Shown: positions 33,508-43,077, counted from the first letter of the stretch. The stretch: 64,000 nt of DNA from Nocardia mikamii NBRC 108933 (GCF_001613505.1 NZ_BDCM01000019.1:81117-145116); one strand, 5' to 3'. The notes: generated by a model from the sequence alone, not told the origin. Made by a program: numbers and translations.

Positions 33508-35999
33508 CCACACCGTGGATATCCCAATTCGTCGGCCGGACCGCGGAACTGCGCAGCATCGCCGAATTGCTCGACCCCGGTGGGCCCCGGTTGATCACCC
33601 TGCTCGGGCCGGGTGGGATCGGTAAGACGACGCTGGCCACCGAGGCATTGCGCCGATCCCAGCGGCCTGGTCGCGATCAGGTGCTGTGGGTGCGGCTGGC
33701 GCGGCTGGAAACCGGCGCCGGCGTCGAGGCGGTCGCCGAGGAGATCGTGCGAACCGTCGCACCGACCGACCCCACCGGCCGCAGCGCCGAGGACTGCCTG
33801 CTCGACGCCTTCGCCTCGCTGGGCCCCGCTCGCACCATCCTCGTCCTCGACAACTGCGAACACGTCCTGCACCCGGTGGCGCGGCTGATCGTCGAGTTGC
33901 TGAGCGTGAATCCGGACGTCACCGTCGTGGCCACCAGCCGGGAACCGATCGGCTGGACCGACGAGCGGCTGGTGCCGGTGCCGCCACTCGCCAACGATCA
34001 TGCGCTGGAACTGTTCCGGCGGCGCGCGGAACTGACCGGCCGGCCGATCGGCGCGGAGCCCGCCACTCTGGAACTGGCCGCCCGGATCTGCCGGCGCGTG
34101 GACAACAATCCGCTGTTCATCCGTCTCGCCGCGGCCCGGCTGCGCTACCGCCCGGTCGCCGAGGTGCTGCGCGATCTCACCGGCACCGACTCCGACGCGT
34201 GGATGCGCTGGTCGTCGGGCGTGCGGGCCGGTGCCGACGAGCGACACCGCAACGTCGGCGACGTGATCGCCTGGTCCTACGGACTGTGCACCGACGCCGA
34301 ACGCCTGCTGCTGGACCGGATGTCGGTTTTCGCCGCCGGATTCGACCCCGGCGACGAGGAAACCCGCAGCGGCGGAATCGAATACAGCGCGGTGGCGCAG
34401 GTCTGCGCCGACGAGGCGTTGCCCGAGCCGGTCATCGCCGCCACGCTGGAGCGACTGGTGGAACGGTCGCTGGTGTCGACCCGCATGACGGCCACCTCGG
34501 TGCGCTATTTCCTGCCCGAGAGCGTGCGAGCGTTCGCGCGCGCCCGGCTGCAGGAGCGGCCGGACGGTTCGGCCGCACCGTCCGGCGTGCCCGCCCGCCA
34601 TCGCCGTTACTTCCGCGACAAAGTCGTTGCCGGACAGGCGATGTGGTACGGCCCGGACGAGATGGAGTGGATCGACTGGGTCCGCGCGGCCTGGAACGAC
34701 GTGCTGCTCGCGGTGGAGACCAGCCTCGCCGATCCGGGCGAGGCCGTGATCGGACTCGAGATCGCCACCGTGGTCATGGCGTTGCGGGTGCCGTTCCTCA
34801 CCGGCACCAACCGCGCGGTCACCGGGCTCACGGAGCGCGCCCTCGCGGTGATCGGCGACGATCCGGCGTTGTCGTCGCTGCGGATCTCGGCCAAGGCGCT
34901 GATCGGCTGGATCGCGGTGTGGCAGGGCCGGTTCGACTACACCTCCCGGCTCCTCGGCGAATGTGCTGCCGAATGTCTCACCGATCCGGTGCTGCGCGGG
35001 GAATGGCGTGAGCACACCGCCGACGACATCGGTCTGCCCGCCCAGGTCGAATTCACCTGGGGGCTGGAACTGTTCCTGGTGCGCCTGGACCTGCGCGCGA
35101 TCGATGTGTTGTCGCGCGCCCGCCGCAAGTTCGCGGCCGTCGGCGATCGCGGCGGCACCCAGCGCAGCGATCTGTTCACCGTGCTCGCGGCCGCCAGCCT
35201 GGCGACTCCGGAGGTCGCCGGGCGGGTGGTGCGCCGCCATCTGCACGACGCGGCGAAAACGGATGCGGCCTGGGCGGTGTCCTGGGCCGAGTTCGCGGAA
35301 CTGGTCGCCACCATCCGCCACGGCGACCCCGCGGACGCCGTGCGCCGGGGCCGGGCGGCGGTGGCCGCGCATCTCGATCGCGGGGATACCTGGACCGCGG
35401 GCTGGATCATCCACTTCTGCACCGTCGCGCTGGCCACGATCCTGTCGCGGCGTATCGAATCCGGTGCGCGCCCGGGCGAACTCGCCGCCGCCGCGCGCGA
35501 GATCGCCTACCTGCAGGGCGGTACCGCCGCGTTGCATCGTTCGATGGGGATCGCCTCGGACCGGGTGCCGCTGGTGGTGGAGGGATCGGTGGCCGCGCGT
35601 ACGGCCGCGACCGCGGTGCTGGGCGACCAGCGCTACGCCGCCGCGGTGCGTCGCGGTGGGCGGATGCGGCCGCAGGAGAACGAACTGCAGCGGTATTTCC
35701 TCGGACGGCTGGAGATCGTCGAGGACGCCGACGCCGGCCCGGACGATGCACGCTGGCAGGAACTTTCACCCGCCGAACGTGAGATCGCGATCCTGGTGGC
35801 CGCCGGGTGGACCAACAGCGCGGTCGCCGTGCGCCGCGGGACATCGGTCCGCACGGTCGACGCCCAGGTCGCGACCATTCGCCGGAAGCTCGCGGCCGCG
35901 GACCGCTCGGCGATCATCCACCGCATTCCGGGCGGCTTGCGCGATCGCGTGCGTGCCGAATCGCGGCAGCCACCGGGACGCCTGCGCCGAACCCTCTGA
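33504..35999 (+). CDS. ATPase-LuxR regulator, full-length paralogue
   Basis: 831 residues from GTG 33504, coupled to the upstream stop (GTGA). It has Walker A LGPGGIGKTTLA (about 34-45), ILVLDNCEHVLHPV as Walker B, ATSREPIGWTDERLVPVP, and a TPR-like helical middle. The C-terminal LuxR-type HTH has LSPAEREIAILVAAGWTNSA then VRTVDAQVATIRRKL. Proteins of this AfsR/MalT-like STAND class switch on ATP and an inducer; the inducer is unknown. The recognition helix has Gln where most LuxR proteins have His (TVDAQV). Overlap and shared motifs with the upstream gene show an in-tandem duplication. Confidence 0.9.
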   Translation: MTTPWISQFVGRTAELRSIAELLDPGGPRLITLLGPGGIGKTTLATEALRRSQRPGRDQVLWVRLARLETGAGVEAVAEEIVRTVAPTDPTGRSAEDCLLDAFASLGPARTILVLDNCEHVLHPVARLIVELLSVNPDVTVVATSREPIGWTDERLVPVPPLANDHALELFRRRAELTGRPIGAEPATLELAARICRRVDNNPLFIRLAAARLRYRPVAEVLRDLTGTDSDAWMRWSSGVRAGADERHRNVGDVIAWSYGLCTDAERLLLDRMSVFAAGFDPGDEETRSGGIEYSAVAQVCADEALPEPVIAATLERLVERSLVSTRMTATSVRYFLPESVRAFARARLQERPDGSAAPSGVPARHRRYFRDKVVAGQAMWYGPDEMEWIDWVRAAWNDVLLAVETSLADPGEAVIGLEIATVVMALRVPFLTGTNRAVTGLTERALAVIGDDPALSSLRISAKALIGWIAVWQGRFDYTSRLLGECAAECLTDPVLRGEWREHTADDIGLPAQVEFTWGLELFLVRLDLRAIDVLSRARRKFAAVGDRGGTQRSDLFTVLAAASLATPEVAGRVVRRHLHDAAKTDAAWAVSWAEFAELVATIRHGDPADAVRRGRAAVAAHLDRGDTWTAGWIIHFCTVALATILSRRIESGARPGELAAAAREIAYLQGGTAALHRSMGIASDRVPLVVEGSVAARTAATAVLGDQRYAAAVRRGGRMRPQENELQRYFLGRLEIVEDADAGPDDARWQELSPAEREIAILVAAGWTNSAVAVRRGTSVRTVDAQVATIRRKLAAADRSAIIHRIPGGLRDRVRAESRQPPGRLRRTL

Positions 36000-36129
36000 T
36001 GTCGAAAGATACTGCGGCGGAGCACTGTCCGGATCTGTCGCTGGGCGCACGCGATCGCCGCGACGAACCGTTTCCGCCGGTGGCCGTTCGTATCCGGTAC
36101 CGCCGGTCAACGGCTCGCCACGCGTGTTT

Positions 36130-37251
36130 TCACGGGTGCGCGATTCCCGGACCGCCGAGGGACTCGGTGACCCGGTCTCGACTCCGACTGTCGCCCAAGG
36201 CTTTCAGGGCGCGGTCGACATCGTCGGAGTCGTTGTGGACGTGGAACGACACCCGCAGCGCGCCCGCTCGGGCCGTGGTCACCACCGCGGCCTCGGCCAG
36301 GGCCTCCGCGGCGGCCGCGGCGCCCGGAATCGACACGATCGGCGCTCGTCCGGGAACGGGTGTGAAGCCGAGGTCGTCCAAGCCGGCGCGGAAGCGGTCG
36401 GCCAACGCCAGATCGTGGGCCTGAACCGCCGGAACGGTCAACTCCTCCAGCAGTTCCGCCCCGGCCAGCGCGCCCACCACACCGAGCCAATCGGGCGTGG
36501 CGTCGAAGCGGCGCGCGGTGTCGGCGAGCCGTTGCGGCGCATACATTTCCGCCCAGCGGTCGGCGGCCGCGTACCAGCCCGGCGCATGCGGGCGCACCCG
36601 GTCGGCGATCTCCGGCCGGATCGCCAGCAGCCCGACGCTGCGGGCGCCGAGCAGCCATTTGAAACTCGCGCACACCCAGATGTCGGCATCGGCGAATCGC
36701 AGCGGCAACCAGCCCGCGGCCTGCGAGACATCGAACAGCAGCAGCGCGTCGTGCGCCGTGGTGGCCGCGCGCAGCCGCGCCGCGTCGACCGTCCGGCCGT
36801 CGGCGGACTGGACGAGACTGCACGCCACCAGCGCGGTGTCCGGCCGTACCTCCTCGGCGAGTCGCTCCAGTTCCACCGTGCGCACCCGCAGATCCCCGCG
36901 GTAGCGGAACGGGTTCGGCACGGACGCGAAATCGCCCGCGGCGACCAGCACTTCGGAGCCGGGAGCCAGTGCCGCCGCGGCCGGTCCGATGAGAGCGGCG
37001 GCCGAATTGCCGATCGCCACATCGGCTGCCGTCGCACCGTCGAGCAGGCGGGCATAAGCGGCGCGCAGCCGATCCACCCGATCGTCGTAGCGCGAGGGTG
37101 CGCGATGCCCGCTCGCCCACCCGTCGAGGACCGCACGCACCGCGGTGAACGCGCGGACCGGCGGAATGCCGTACGAGGCGGTGTCGAGGTAGGTGGTGTC
37201 GACCGCGAATTCGTGGCCGGCCAGAGCGGGAACATACGCCGAGGAGGTCAT
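36130..37251 (-). CDS. Class V aminotransferase-fold PLP enzyme
   Basis: 373 residues. The substrate/PLP segment includes YLDTASYGIPP near the N-terminus, IGNSAAALIG, LLLFDVSQAAGWLP and the PLP lysine in CASFKWLLGARSVG. This matches cysteine desulfurase/isopenicillin epimerase-like class V enzymes. The reaction cannot be told from sequence alone. It is transcribed alone, converging on the LuxR pair. A role as EgtE (ergothioneine) is possible but no other egt gene is near. Confidence 0.87.
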   Translation of the reverse strand: MTSSAYVPALAGHEFAVDTTYLDTASYGIPPVRAFTAVRAVLDGWASGHRAPSRYDDRVDRLRAAYARLLDGATAADVAIGNSAAALIGPAAAALAPGSEVLVAAGDFASVPNPFRYRGDLRVRTVELERLAEEVRPDTALVACSLVQSADGRTVDAARLRAATTAHDALLLFDVSQAAGWLPLRFADADIWVCASFKWLLGARSVGLLAIRPEIADRVRPHAPGWYAAADRWAEMYAPQRLADTARRFDATPDWLGVVGALAGAELLEELTVPAVQAHDLALADRFRAGLDDLGFTPVPGRAPIVSIPGAAAAAEALAEAAVVTTARAGALRVSFHVHNDSDDVDRALKALGDSRSRDRVTESLGGPGIAHP

Positions 37252-37368
37252 GAGGCCATGGTCGCGAGCGAGTGGCCCGCCGGTCCATAGCCAGACGGGG
37301 CCCGCTGGACCGCTCGAAGGTGCCGATTCTCCCGCGACCGCCCGCAGCGGAGGCCGCCCGCGGTGCCC

Positions 37369-38319
37369 TCAGCTGCCGTGCGCCGCGCCCGCCTCCTCGG
37401 ACCGCAACCGCTGGGCGGCCGCGTGGTCATGGGTCGGCACCACCGTCACCGTCGTGCGCACCAGGTGCAGCCGGTGCAGGGTCCGGAAGGTCAGATCGCG
37501 ATCGTCATCGGCGAAACCGCCCGGGTAGCTTGCCTTCTGGCGGACCTTGTCGATCTGCAGATGATGCCAGGCGGCATCGCCGGCGAGCAGTACCCAGCCG
37601 CGCCGGGTATGGGCGAGCACGCCGATACTCCCAGGGGTGTGCCCGGCCAGATCCACCAGCACCACGGTCCCGTCACCGAACAGATCGTGGCTCGCGGTGA
37701 ACGTCAGCACCGGCGGTCCGTCGAGGTCGTATTCGACCACCGGCCGCTCCCGCAGCGCATCGCGCACGCCGCCGACCGGCGCGACCGGCCCGGTCATGAT
37801 CCACCGCTGCTCGACGCGATGCATGTGGACGGGCAATCCCGGCAGATCCAGCAGACCGCACACATGATCCCAATGCGCGTGGGTGGGCAGCGCGAAATCC
37901 AGCGGTCGCGGGTCGTGCTCACGCAGCGAGTCGACGGTCGCCACGGTGGCCGCCGGGGGCCGCACCGCGACCCGCAGGACCGCCGGGAGCTGCGCGATCG
38001 CCCGCCGTTCGGCATCCAGGCAGACGCCGGGGTCGACCACGAACCGGGCCTGCGGATGTTCGACGACGAAGGCGGTCAGCGCGTTGTCGATACGTCGCGG
38101 GGTGAACGTTCCCTCGACGACCGCCGCCGTCGGCACCGAGCGTGGCACCTGCGGCAGCGAGCGCACCGAGACGACGCCTCGGGGCTCGGGCAGCCCGGCG
38201 TCGGGGAGCGAGGCCAGCAAGCGCCGATCGAGCCGGCGGGGCAGCATCAGCCCGCGCACGGAACCCACTGCGGCAGTGCAGCATTCGAGCACACTCGGTG
38301 CCTTCACCGGATCCGGCAT
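37369..38319 (-). CDS. MBL-fold metallo-hydrolase
   Basis: 316 residues. The metal motif HAHWDH, VDLAGHTPGS, LLAGDAAWHH and PTHDH give the full set of ligands for a two-metal MBL active site. The residues before about 60 form an extra N-terminal arm. Function could be lactonase, glyoxalase-like or thioesterase. The gene diverges from a MerR regulator with three cysteines, with 105 nt between them and a MerR-type dyad, so it is probably the regulator's target. Confidence 0.9.
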   Translation of the reverse strand: MPDPVKAPSVLECCTAAVGSVRGLMLPRRLDRRLLASLPDAGLPEPRGVVSVRSLPQVPRSVPTAAVVEGTFTPRRIDNALTAFVVEHPQARFVVDPGVCLDAERRAIAQLPAVLRVAVRPPAATVATVDSLREHDPRPLDFALPTHAHWDHVCGLLDLPGLPVHMHRVEQRWIMTGPVAPVGGVRDALRERPVVEYDLDGPPVLTFTASHDLFGDGTVVLVDLAGHTPGSIGVLAHTRRGWVLLAGDAAWHHLQIDKVRQKASYPGGFADDDRDLTFRTLHRLHLVRTTVTVVPTHDHAAAQRLRSEEAGAAHGS

Positions 38320-38386
38320 GTCATTCGTCCGTTCTGTGGGGGGCCGCGAACGACGGGATCGTCGCCACGTGTTGTGGCACGATAAA

Positions 38387-38406
38387 ACTTAAGGTCGACA
38401 TGAAGT
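38387..38406. promoter_or_regulatory. MerR-type operator dyad
   Basis: A 20-nt dyad, ACTTAAGGTC followed by GACATGAAGT, in which seven of ten arm positions pair. It lies 18 nt before the MerR start and 67 nt before the divergent MBL start. The length and symmetry suit MerR dimers, which bind long-spacer promoters. Confidence 0.6.
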
Positions 38407-38424
38407 AAAGGGGTGAGGCCGGCG

Positions 38425-38865
38425 ATGGACGAGGGACTGAAGATCGGCGACGCCGCCGTGGTGGTCGGAGTCGAGGCGCATGTGCTGCGCCACTGGGAAT
38501 CGGTCGGGCTGCTGCATCCGGCCCGCAGTCCCTCCGGGCATCGCGCCTACGACGAGCAGACTCTCGACCGGGCACGGCTGATCCGCACCCTGCAGCGCAC
38601 CGGGTTGTCGCTGCGCCGGATCCGGGAACTCGGCCTCTCCGGGCGCGACGAGCGGCTGGCCCTGATCGGCGACGAGCGGGCCCGGTTGCGCCGCCGCATC
38701 GACCTGTTCGAGGCCACCGATCGTTTCCTCGCGCACATCCTCGACTGCCGGCATCCGATCCTCGCCGAATGCCCCGACTGCTCCGGTTTCCTCGCCGCGT
38801 ACGGCGACGAGCGAGACCGGCACGAACTCGCGGATCGAGCCCACCCGACGCCGGCCGCTCACTGA
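38425..38865 (+). CDS. MerR-family regulator with cysteine cluster
   Basis: 146 residues from ATG 38425, with AAGGGGTGAGG upstream. The head is LKIGDAAVVVGVEAHVLRHW then ESVGLLHPARSPSGHRAYDE. A coiled coil follows, then Cys108, Cys116 and Cys119 (LDCRHP, AECPDCSGF), a CX7CX2C cluster that suggests metal or redox sensing. It is divergent from the MBL hydrolase and shares a dyad with it. The last 7 nt overlap the convergent GGDEF gene. Confidence 0.9.
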   Translation: MDEGLKIGDAAVVVGVEAHVLRHWESVGLLHPARSPSGHRAYDEQTLDRARLIRTLQRTGLSLRRIRELGLSGRDERLALIGDERARLRRRIDLFEATDRFLAHILDCRHPILAECPDCSGFLAAYGDERDRHELADRAHPTPAAH

Positions 38866-40154
38866 TGCAGGCGTGACCGGCTGCCGGGACGCTGCCGCGC
38901 GGTCTTGTTGCGGTACATCGCGGTGTCGACCGCATGCATGAGATCGTCGACCGCCTCGGGTTGCCTGGTGACCAGCGCGGTTCCGATCGACGCGCCCACC
39001 GTGATCGACCCGCCGGCCACCCCCACCGGTTCGCCGAGTGCCGCCAGCAGCCGGGCCGACATGTCGACCAGTCGCGCCTCACCCGTGCACCGCTCGATCA
39101 GCACGATGAACTCGTCGCCGCCGATCCGTGCGGCCAGTCCGTCGGGCGCGGCGGCCGCTCCCAGCCGCTCGGCGACCGTGCGCAGCACGCGATCACCGAT
39201 GGTGTGGCCGTAGTCGTCGTTGATCTCCTTGAACCCGTCCAGGTCGAGATAGCACAGGCCGATGGGCGGCTCGGCCCGCGCGAGCCGGTCGAAGAACAGC
39301 AGCCGGTTGGCGAGCCCGGTCAGGTCGTCGTGATGGGCCTCGTACCAGAGCCGGTCGGCCAGCGCCTTGCGTTCGGTGATGTCGACGGCCACCCCGATGA
39401 GGAATCGCACGCTGCCGCGCGCGTCCCGCACCACCGACATGGACAGGTCGATATCGGAGTGGTGGCCGTCGGGCCGGGTGAGTGAGGTCTCCATCCGGAA
39501 CCGGTCCAGGCCGCCGGTCAGCAACTGCTGGAACTGGGTGTAGGCCTCACCGATGTTGTCCTCGCCGAGCACCGCCGCCACCGACCGGCCGATTATCAGG
39601 TCGATCGGCACCCCGAGCATCTCGGCGAAGGCGGCGTTCACGTCGCGGACCCTGCCGGTCTCGGCGTCGATGGTGCCGATTCCCACCGAGGCGCCGGCGA
39701 AGATGGCGCCGAACCGGGCCTCCGACAGTTGCCGCCGCGCCTGTTCCTCACGGACCGCGGCCAGGGCGGCGCTCAGCGTGGTCTCCTGCTCGGCCAGGGC
39801 GGCGCCGCGCAGCGCCGCGGTGAATCCGGCGGCGAACTCTCCGGCCACGGTGACGGCGCGGTCGCGCACGGTCTCGTAGCCGGGGTCGCCGGGGTCCGGG
39901 CAGATCTCGGCGACCATATCGCGGCAGATCACCGCGACCGATCGGCTCACCGCGGCATCGTCGCGATAATTCGCGGCGACCAGCGACGAGGCGGCCAGCC
40001 GGGCCGCGTCGAGGCCGGCGGTGCCGCGCAGCGCGCCGAGCAGTTCCTCACACAGGCCGGCGAGCAGGGCCTCGATCTCGGTTCGCGTCAGCGTCGGCGC
40101 GACCACTCCGTCGAGTGCGTCGGCCCACCGCGCCGCCAACTCCTGCGAACCCAC
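38859..40154 (-). CDS. PAS-GGDEF diguanylate cyclase
   Basis: 431 residues from GTG 40154 (VGSQELAARW). An N-terminal helical domain of about 150 residues is followed by a PAS domain (ARFGAIFAGASVGIGTIDAE... VAVDITERKAL) and a GGDEF domain. Catalytic motif RIGGDEFIVL is intact, so cyclic-di-GMP synthesis from GTP is likely. The upstream inhibitory-site position reads APDG rather than RxxD, so product inhibition may be absent. It follows the methyltransferase gene by 31 nt and is probably co-transcribed with it. The start codon is my choice; ATGs further upstream overlap the preceding gene. Confidence 0.9.
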   Translation of the reverse strand: MGSQELAARWADALDGVVAPTLTRTEIEALLAGLCEELLGALRGTAGLDAARLAASSLVAANYRDDAAVSRSVAVICRDMVAEICPDPGDPGYETVRDRAVTVAGEFAAGFTAALRGAALAEQETTLSAALAAVREEQARRQLSEARFGAIFAGASVGIGTIDAETGRVRDVNAAFAEMLGVPIDLIIGRSVAAVLGEDNIGEAYTQFQQLLTGGLDRFRMETSLTRPDGHHSDIDLSMSVVRDARGSVRFLIGVAVDITERKALADRLWYEAHHDDLTGLANRLLFFDRLARAEPPIGLCYLDLDGFKEINDDYGHTIGDRVLRTVAERLGAAAAPDGLAARIGGDEFIVLIERCTGEARLVDMSARLLAALGEPVGVAGGSITVGASIGTALVTRQPEAVDDLMHAVDTAMYRNKTARQRPGSRSRLHQ

Positions 40155-40185
40155 CCTGCAACCCCTGCCTATCTCGTGGACCCCG

Positions 40186-40989
40186 TCACACCTTGTGTCC
40201 CACGCCGCCCAAACCGAGCGAGCGTCCCGGCGTTTCGTGCAGGTCACGCTCGGATTCCGGGCGCCACAGCGGTAGTTCGACGACGCCCGGCTCGACCGGT
40301 TCCCAGCCGGTGAACATGTCGACGATGGATGCGCGGTCGCGAAAACGAATTCCGACGCCGCTGGTCGACTCCTCGTGAATCCGGGCGGCCGCCTCCGGAC
40401 GGTGTGCCGAGGACAGATGGGAGATCGCGATATAGCTGCCCGGCGCCACGGCTGCCCGCAACGCGGCGACCTGCTCGCGCGGACGTTCCTCGTCCTGCAG
40501 CAGATGCAGCACGGCGACCAGCAGCAGACCGACGGGACGCTCGAAGTCGATCAGGCCGGTCTCGCGGGCGCGGGTGAGCAGTTCCTCCGGCTTGCGCAGA
40601 TCCGCCTCGATGGCGCCCGCGTGGTCGTTGCCGTGCAGGATGGTGGCCGCATGGGTGACCGCGACCGGGTCGATGTCGACGTAGAGAACACGGATCGAGG
40701 GATCGATGTCCTGCGCGACCTCGTGCACGTTCCCCGCAGTGGGAATGCCCGATCCGATGTCGAGGAACTGCCGGATCCCGGAGTCGATCATGAATCGGAC
40801 CGCTCGGCGCAGGAAAGCGCGGTTGCTCAATGCCAGCCGCGGTAGATCCGGCACCAGCTTGCGCCCCTCCGCCGCGGCCCATCGGTCCACTTCGAAATTG
40901 TGGGAACCCCCCAGCAGCGCGTCGTACATCCGGGCCGGGCTGGGCCGCTGCATATCCACGCCCTCGGGCGCCCACGCTGGCCTGTCCAC
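40186..40989 (-). CDS. SAM-dependent methyltransferase, DUF574 type
   Basis: 267 residues from GTG 40989, after AGAGGGGA. The opening VDRPAWAPEGVDMQRPSPAR then MYDALLGGSHNFEVDRWAA is the signature of this actinobacterial family. The SAM-binding motif is FLDIGSGIPTAGNVHEVAQ and an acidic loop is VLYVDIDPVAV. The substrate is unknown. It is the first gene of a two-gene unit with the PAS-GGDEF protein. Confidence 0.92.
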   Translation of the reverse strand: MDRPAWAPEGVDMQRPSPARMYDALLGGSHNFEVDRWAAAEGRKLVPDLPRLALSNRAFLRRAVRFMIDSGIRQFLDIGSGIPTAGNVHEVAQDIDPSIRVLYVDIDPVAVTHAATILHGNDHAGAIEADLRKPEELLTRARETGLIDFERPVGLLLVAVLHLLQDEERPREQVAALRAAVAPGSYIAISHLSSAHRPEAAARIHEESTSGVGIRFRDRASIVDMFTGWEPVEPGVVELPLWRPESERDLHETPGRSLGLGGVGHKV

Positions 40990-41106
40990 TCGAATCCCCT
41001 CTTGCCGATCGAGAATCGGCCCGCCGGACGGAGGGTCCGGGGCCGATCTTGTCGAAGCCCAACTGTACGCCCACGCCGGGCCGGTCGGCGGACACACATC
41101 GGCCGC

Positions 41107-41892
41107 TCAGACCAGATTGATCGAGTCGAGTACGCGGGCGCCGAGCTCGGCGTCGCCGGTGATCGCGACGGCGCCCGCCCGCCACGGCAGCCGCCGGGTG
41201 CCCCACTGCGGAAACTCCAGCGCCAGTGCGGCGATGTGGGCGGCGGCGCCGGCGGCCCGGCCGGGCCGCACCCGCAGCCGCCCGCCGCGCGGCTCGATCC
41301 GCCAGGTGCCGCCGCCGGGGCCGGTGAAAGTCAGTGCCACCGGGGCGTCGAGCCAGCTCAGCGCCTCGCGGTGGGAATGTTCCAGCAATACGGTGAGCCA
41401 GGTCAGGATGGCGTTCATGCGCAGGGCGTCGGTGGGTGGCGGGGGAAGGTCGAGCGCGGGTGCGATGTCGTGGCGCAGATGCGTGTGCCAGTCGAAGAGG
41501 AGCATCGCCGGAATCAGATCCAGCCGATACCAGCCCAGCTCACCGATCGGCAGCGGGATGCGCCGTATTCCCGCCGCGGTGAACAGGGGCAGCGCCCGCA
41601 CACCGCGCCGCGACCAGGTGTCGAACTCCGGGAGCACGTGACGCGTTGTGTGGGAACGCTTTTCGTCCACCAGCTGTTCGTTCAGGCGCTCCAGATCGCG
41701 GGTGGCGACGATGGCGGCGGCACTCGGGGTGAGCAGGGCGCGCACTCCCGTCGTCATGTGGATGACGACCTCGGCCACCGACCATCCGGCGGCCGCACTG
41801 GGCGCGGCCCACTGCTCCTCGGTCAACTCCCCGCAGAATTCGATCACCGCGCGGCGCTCTTCGCTCAAACCGGGCAGATATCGCGAACTCAC
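41107..41892 (-). CDS. Mycothiol-type maleylpyruvate isomerase/DinB family protein
   Basis: 261 residues from GTG 41892 (VSSRYLPGLSEERRA). The N-terminal helical bundle has GWSVAEVVIHMTTGVRALL, and HTHLRHDIAP gives possible metal-binding histidines. The C-terminal half (ALTFTGPGGGTWRIEPRGG) is an SCP2/MDMPI-like domain. Such proteins use mycothiol as cofactor in several conjugation and isomerisation reactions; the specific one is not evident. A longer ATG at 42012 adds 40 residues without family character. Confidence 0.83.
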   Translation of the reverse strand: MSSRYLPGLSEERRAVIEFCGELTEEQWAAPSAAAGWSVAEVVIHMTTGVRALLTPSAAAIVATRDLERLNEQLVDEKRSHTTRHVLPEFDTWSRRGVRALPLFTAAGIRRIPLPIGELGWYRLDLIPAMLLFDWHTHLRHDIAPALDLPPPPTDALRMNAILTWLTVLLEHSHREALSWLDAPVALTFTGPGGGTWRIEPRGGRLRVRPGRAAGAAAHIAALALEFPQWGTRRLPWRAGAVAITGDAELGARVLDSINLV

Positions 41893-42306
41893 CGGCAGAC
41901 CTCGACGACCACCGAACTCCTCATGAACAGCGCACGCTACCGGTTCGTGGTCGCCGGGGACCAGAGCGCACACCGATTTCGGCCTCTGACCGGCGCAGAG
42001 ACACAGCCGCACGGGGCCTCGCGGGTGGCGGCCGGTGACAGTCGCCGCGTGCTGGAGACGGGGCCGCGACCACTGGTTCGCCGAAACATTGCGGCGGACT
42101 CCCCACCGTGCCGACTGGCCGAACCTCGAGGACTCGCCAGGTCACGTGTGCACGCGGCCGAGGTGGCCGTTCCCGGAGCGGCTGGTTCGCTGAGCTGTTG
42201 CCCACGTGCCGACCGGGGCCCGGGCAGCACGCGCGATGTGGACTTGTCGGTGCCATGGGGCATGCTCTTGGCACGCAGATGTCTACGAGCCCGCCCGGAG
42301 TACACC
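41893..42306. other. Intergenic stretch without a recognised gene
   Basis: About 414 nt between divergent genes. It has several open frames on both strands, but their composition is Arg/Gly/Pro-rich and of shadow type, and none has a plausible start. It presumably holds the two promoters. I see no clear operator or RNA structure here. Confidence 0.5.
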
Positions 42307-43077
42307 ATGTCGTCCCCACGAACCAAACCGCAACCGTTGTCCGACACCGAGATTCGACAGATAGCGGCCGAGCTCGCCGACGGCCGGCCACCCATGGTGT
42401 GGTTCACTCCGGCGGCAGTGGGAGTATCCGAGGGGCGTTCGGGCAAGGTGATCGCGCTCGGTGATCCCGCCGACGGAGACTTCCTGCAGGTCCGGCCGAC
42501 CGGCTCGAAGGATGTCATGTCGTTCTCGCCGACCGAGGTGACATTGGCCAAGCCCGCCCGCAAGGACAAGCGCACCACCACATCCGAGACCACCGGCGCC
42601 ACGCCGCCGGCAACGAGGAAGGACACCGCCGTGAGCATGTCGTCGTCCGTGACCGCGCCGCCGGCGCCGCCCACTCCGGCTGCGGGGCCCGCCGCGGCGT
42701 CGAAAACGCCCGCGCCGCAACCTGCTTCGGATCCGAAACCGGCCGCCAAACCCGCCGCCACGCCCGCCCGCACGCCGCGGGAGAAGCCCGCCGCGGCCGC
42801 CCGCAAATCCAAGGCACCCGAGGTGACGGTCACCCTGGCCGGCACCGCCGACGGTGAATGGACGGTCGACGTGGTGCACGGCAAGAAGCGCACCATCAAG
42901 GGGCTGTCGGTACCGGGTGCGTCGGTGGCGCAGGCCGCGAAGCTGCTGCACCCCGAGGTCGCCGAGGTCGTGGACTCCGTCCTGGACGCCGTTCGAGACT
43001 CGCAGCGCGCCAAGGTCGAACAACTGCAGGCCGAACTCGAACAGGCCCGCCGCCTCCTCGACGAACTGTCCGGATAG
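42307..43077 (+). CDS. Hypothetical protein with Pro/Ala linker and C-terminal coiled coil
   Basis: 256 residues from ATG 42307, which follows CGGAG by 6 nt. An N-terminal domain of about 85 residues contains MVWFTPAAVGVSEGRSGKVI and reads like a small beta-barrel. A disordered Pro/Ala/Lys linker follows (about 95-180). The C-terminal part has TVTLAGTADGEWTVDVVHGK, KLLHPEVAEVVDSVLD and the coiled coil KVEQLQAELEQARRLLDEL. It recalls a family I know as DUF6319, not verified. No signal peptide. It is probably monocistronic and ends before a terminator. Confidence 0.75.
   Translation: MSSPRTKPQPLSDTEIRQIAAELADGRPPMVWFTPAAVGVSEGRSGKVIALGDPADGDFLQVRPTGSKDVMSFSPTEVTLAKPARKDKRTTTSETTGATPPATRKDTAVSMSSSVTAPPAPPTPAAGPAAASKTPAPQPASDPKPAAKPAATPARTPREKPAAAARKSKAPEVTVTLAGTADGEWTVDVVHGKKRTIKGLSVPGASVAQAAKLLHPEVAEVVDSVLDAVRDSQRAKVEQLQAELEQARRLLDELSG

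Noticed and set aside
32760..35537. Minus-strand 925-codon frame opposite the LuxR genes
   Set aside because: Both plus-strand genes have intact motifs; the antisense frame has none.
36130..37251. Class V aminotransferase as EgtE of ergothioneine synthesis
   Set aside because: No egtA-D gene is nearby and the sequence is not specific to EgtE.
40900..43077. Plus-strand 725-codon frame across three genes
   Set aside because: Only the part from ATG 42307 onward has a ribosome binding site and natural composition; the rest is antisense to the methyltransferase and DinB genes.
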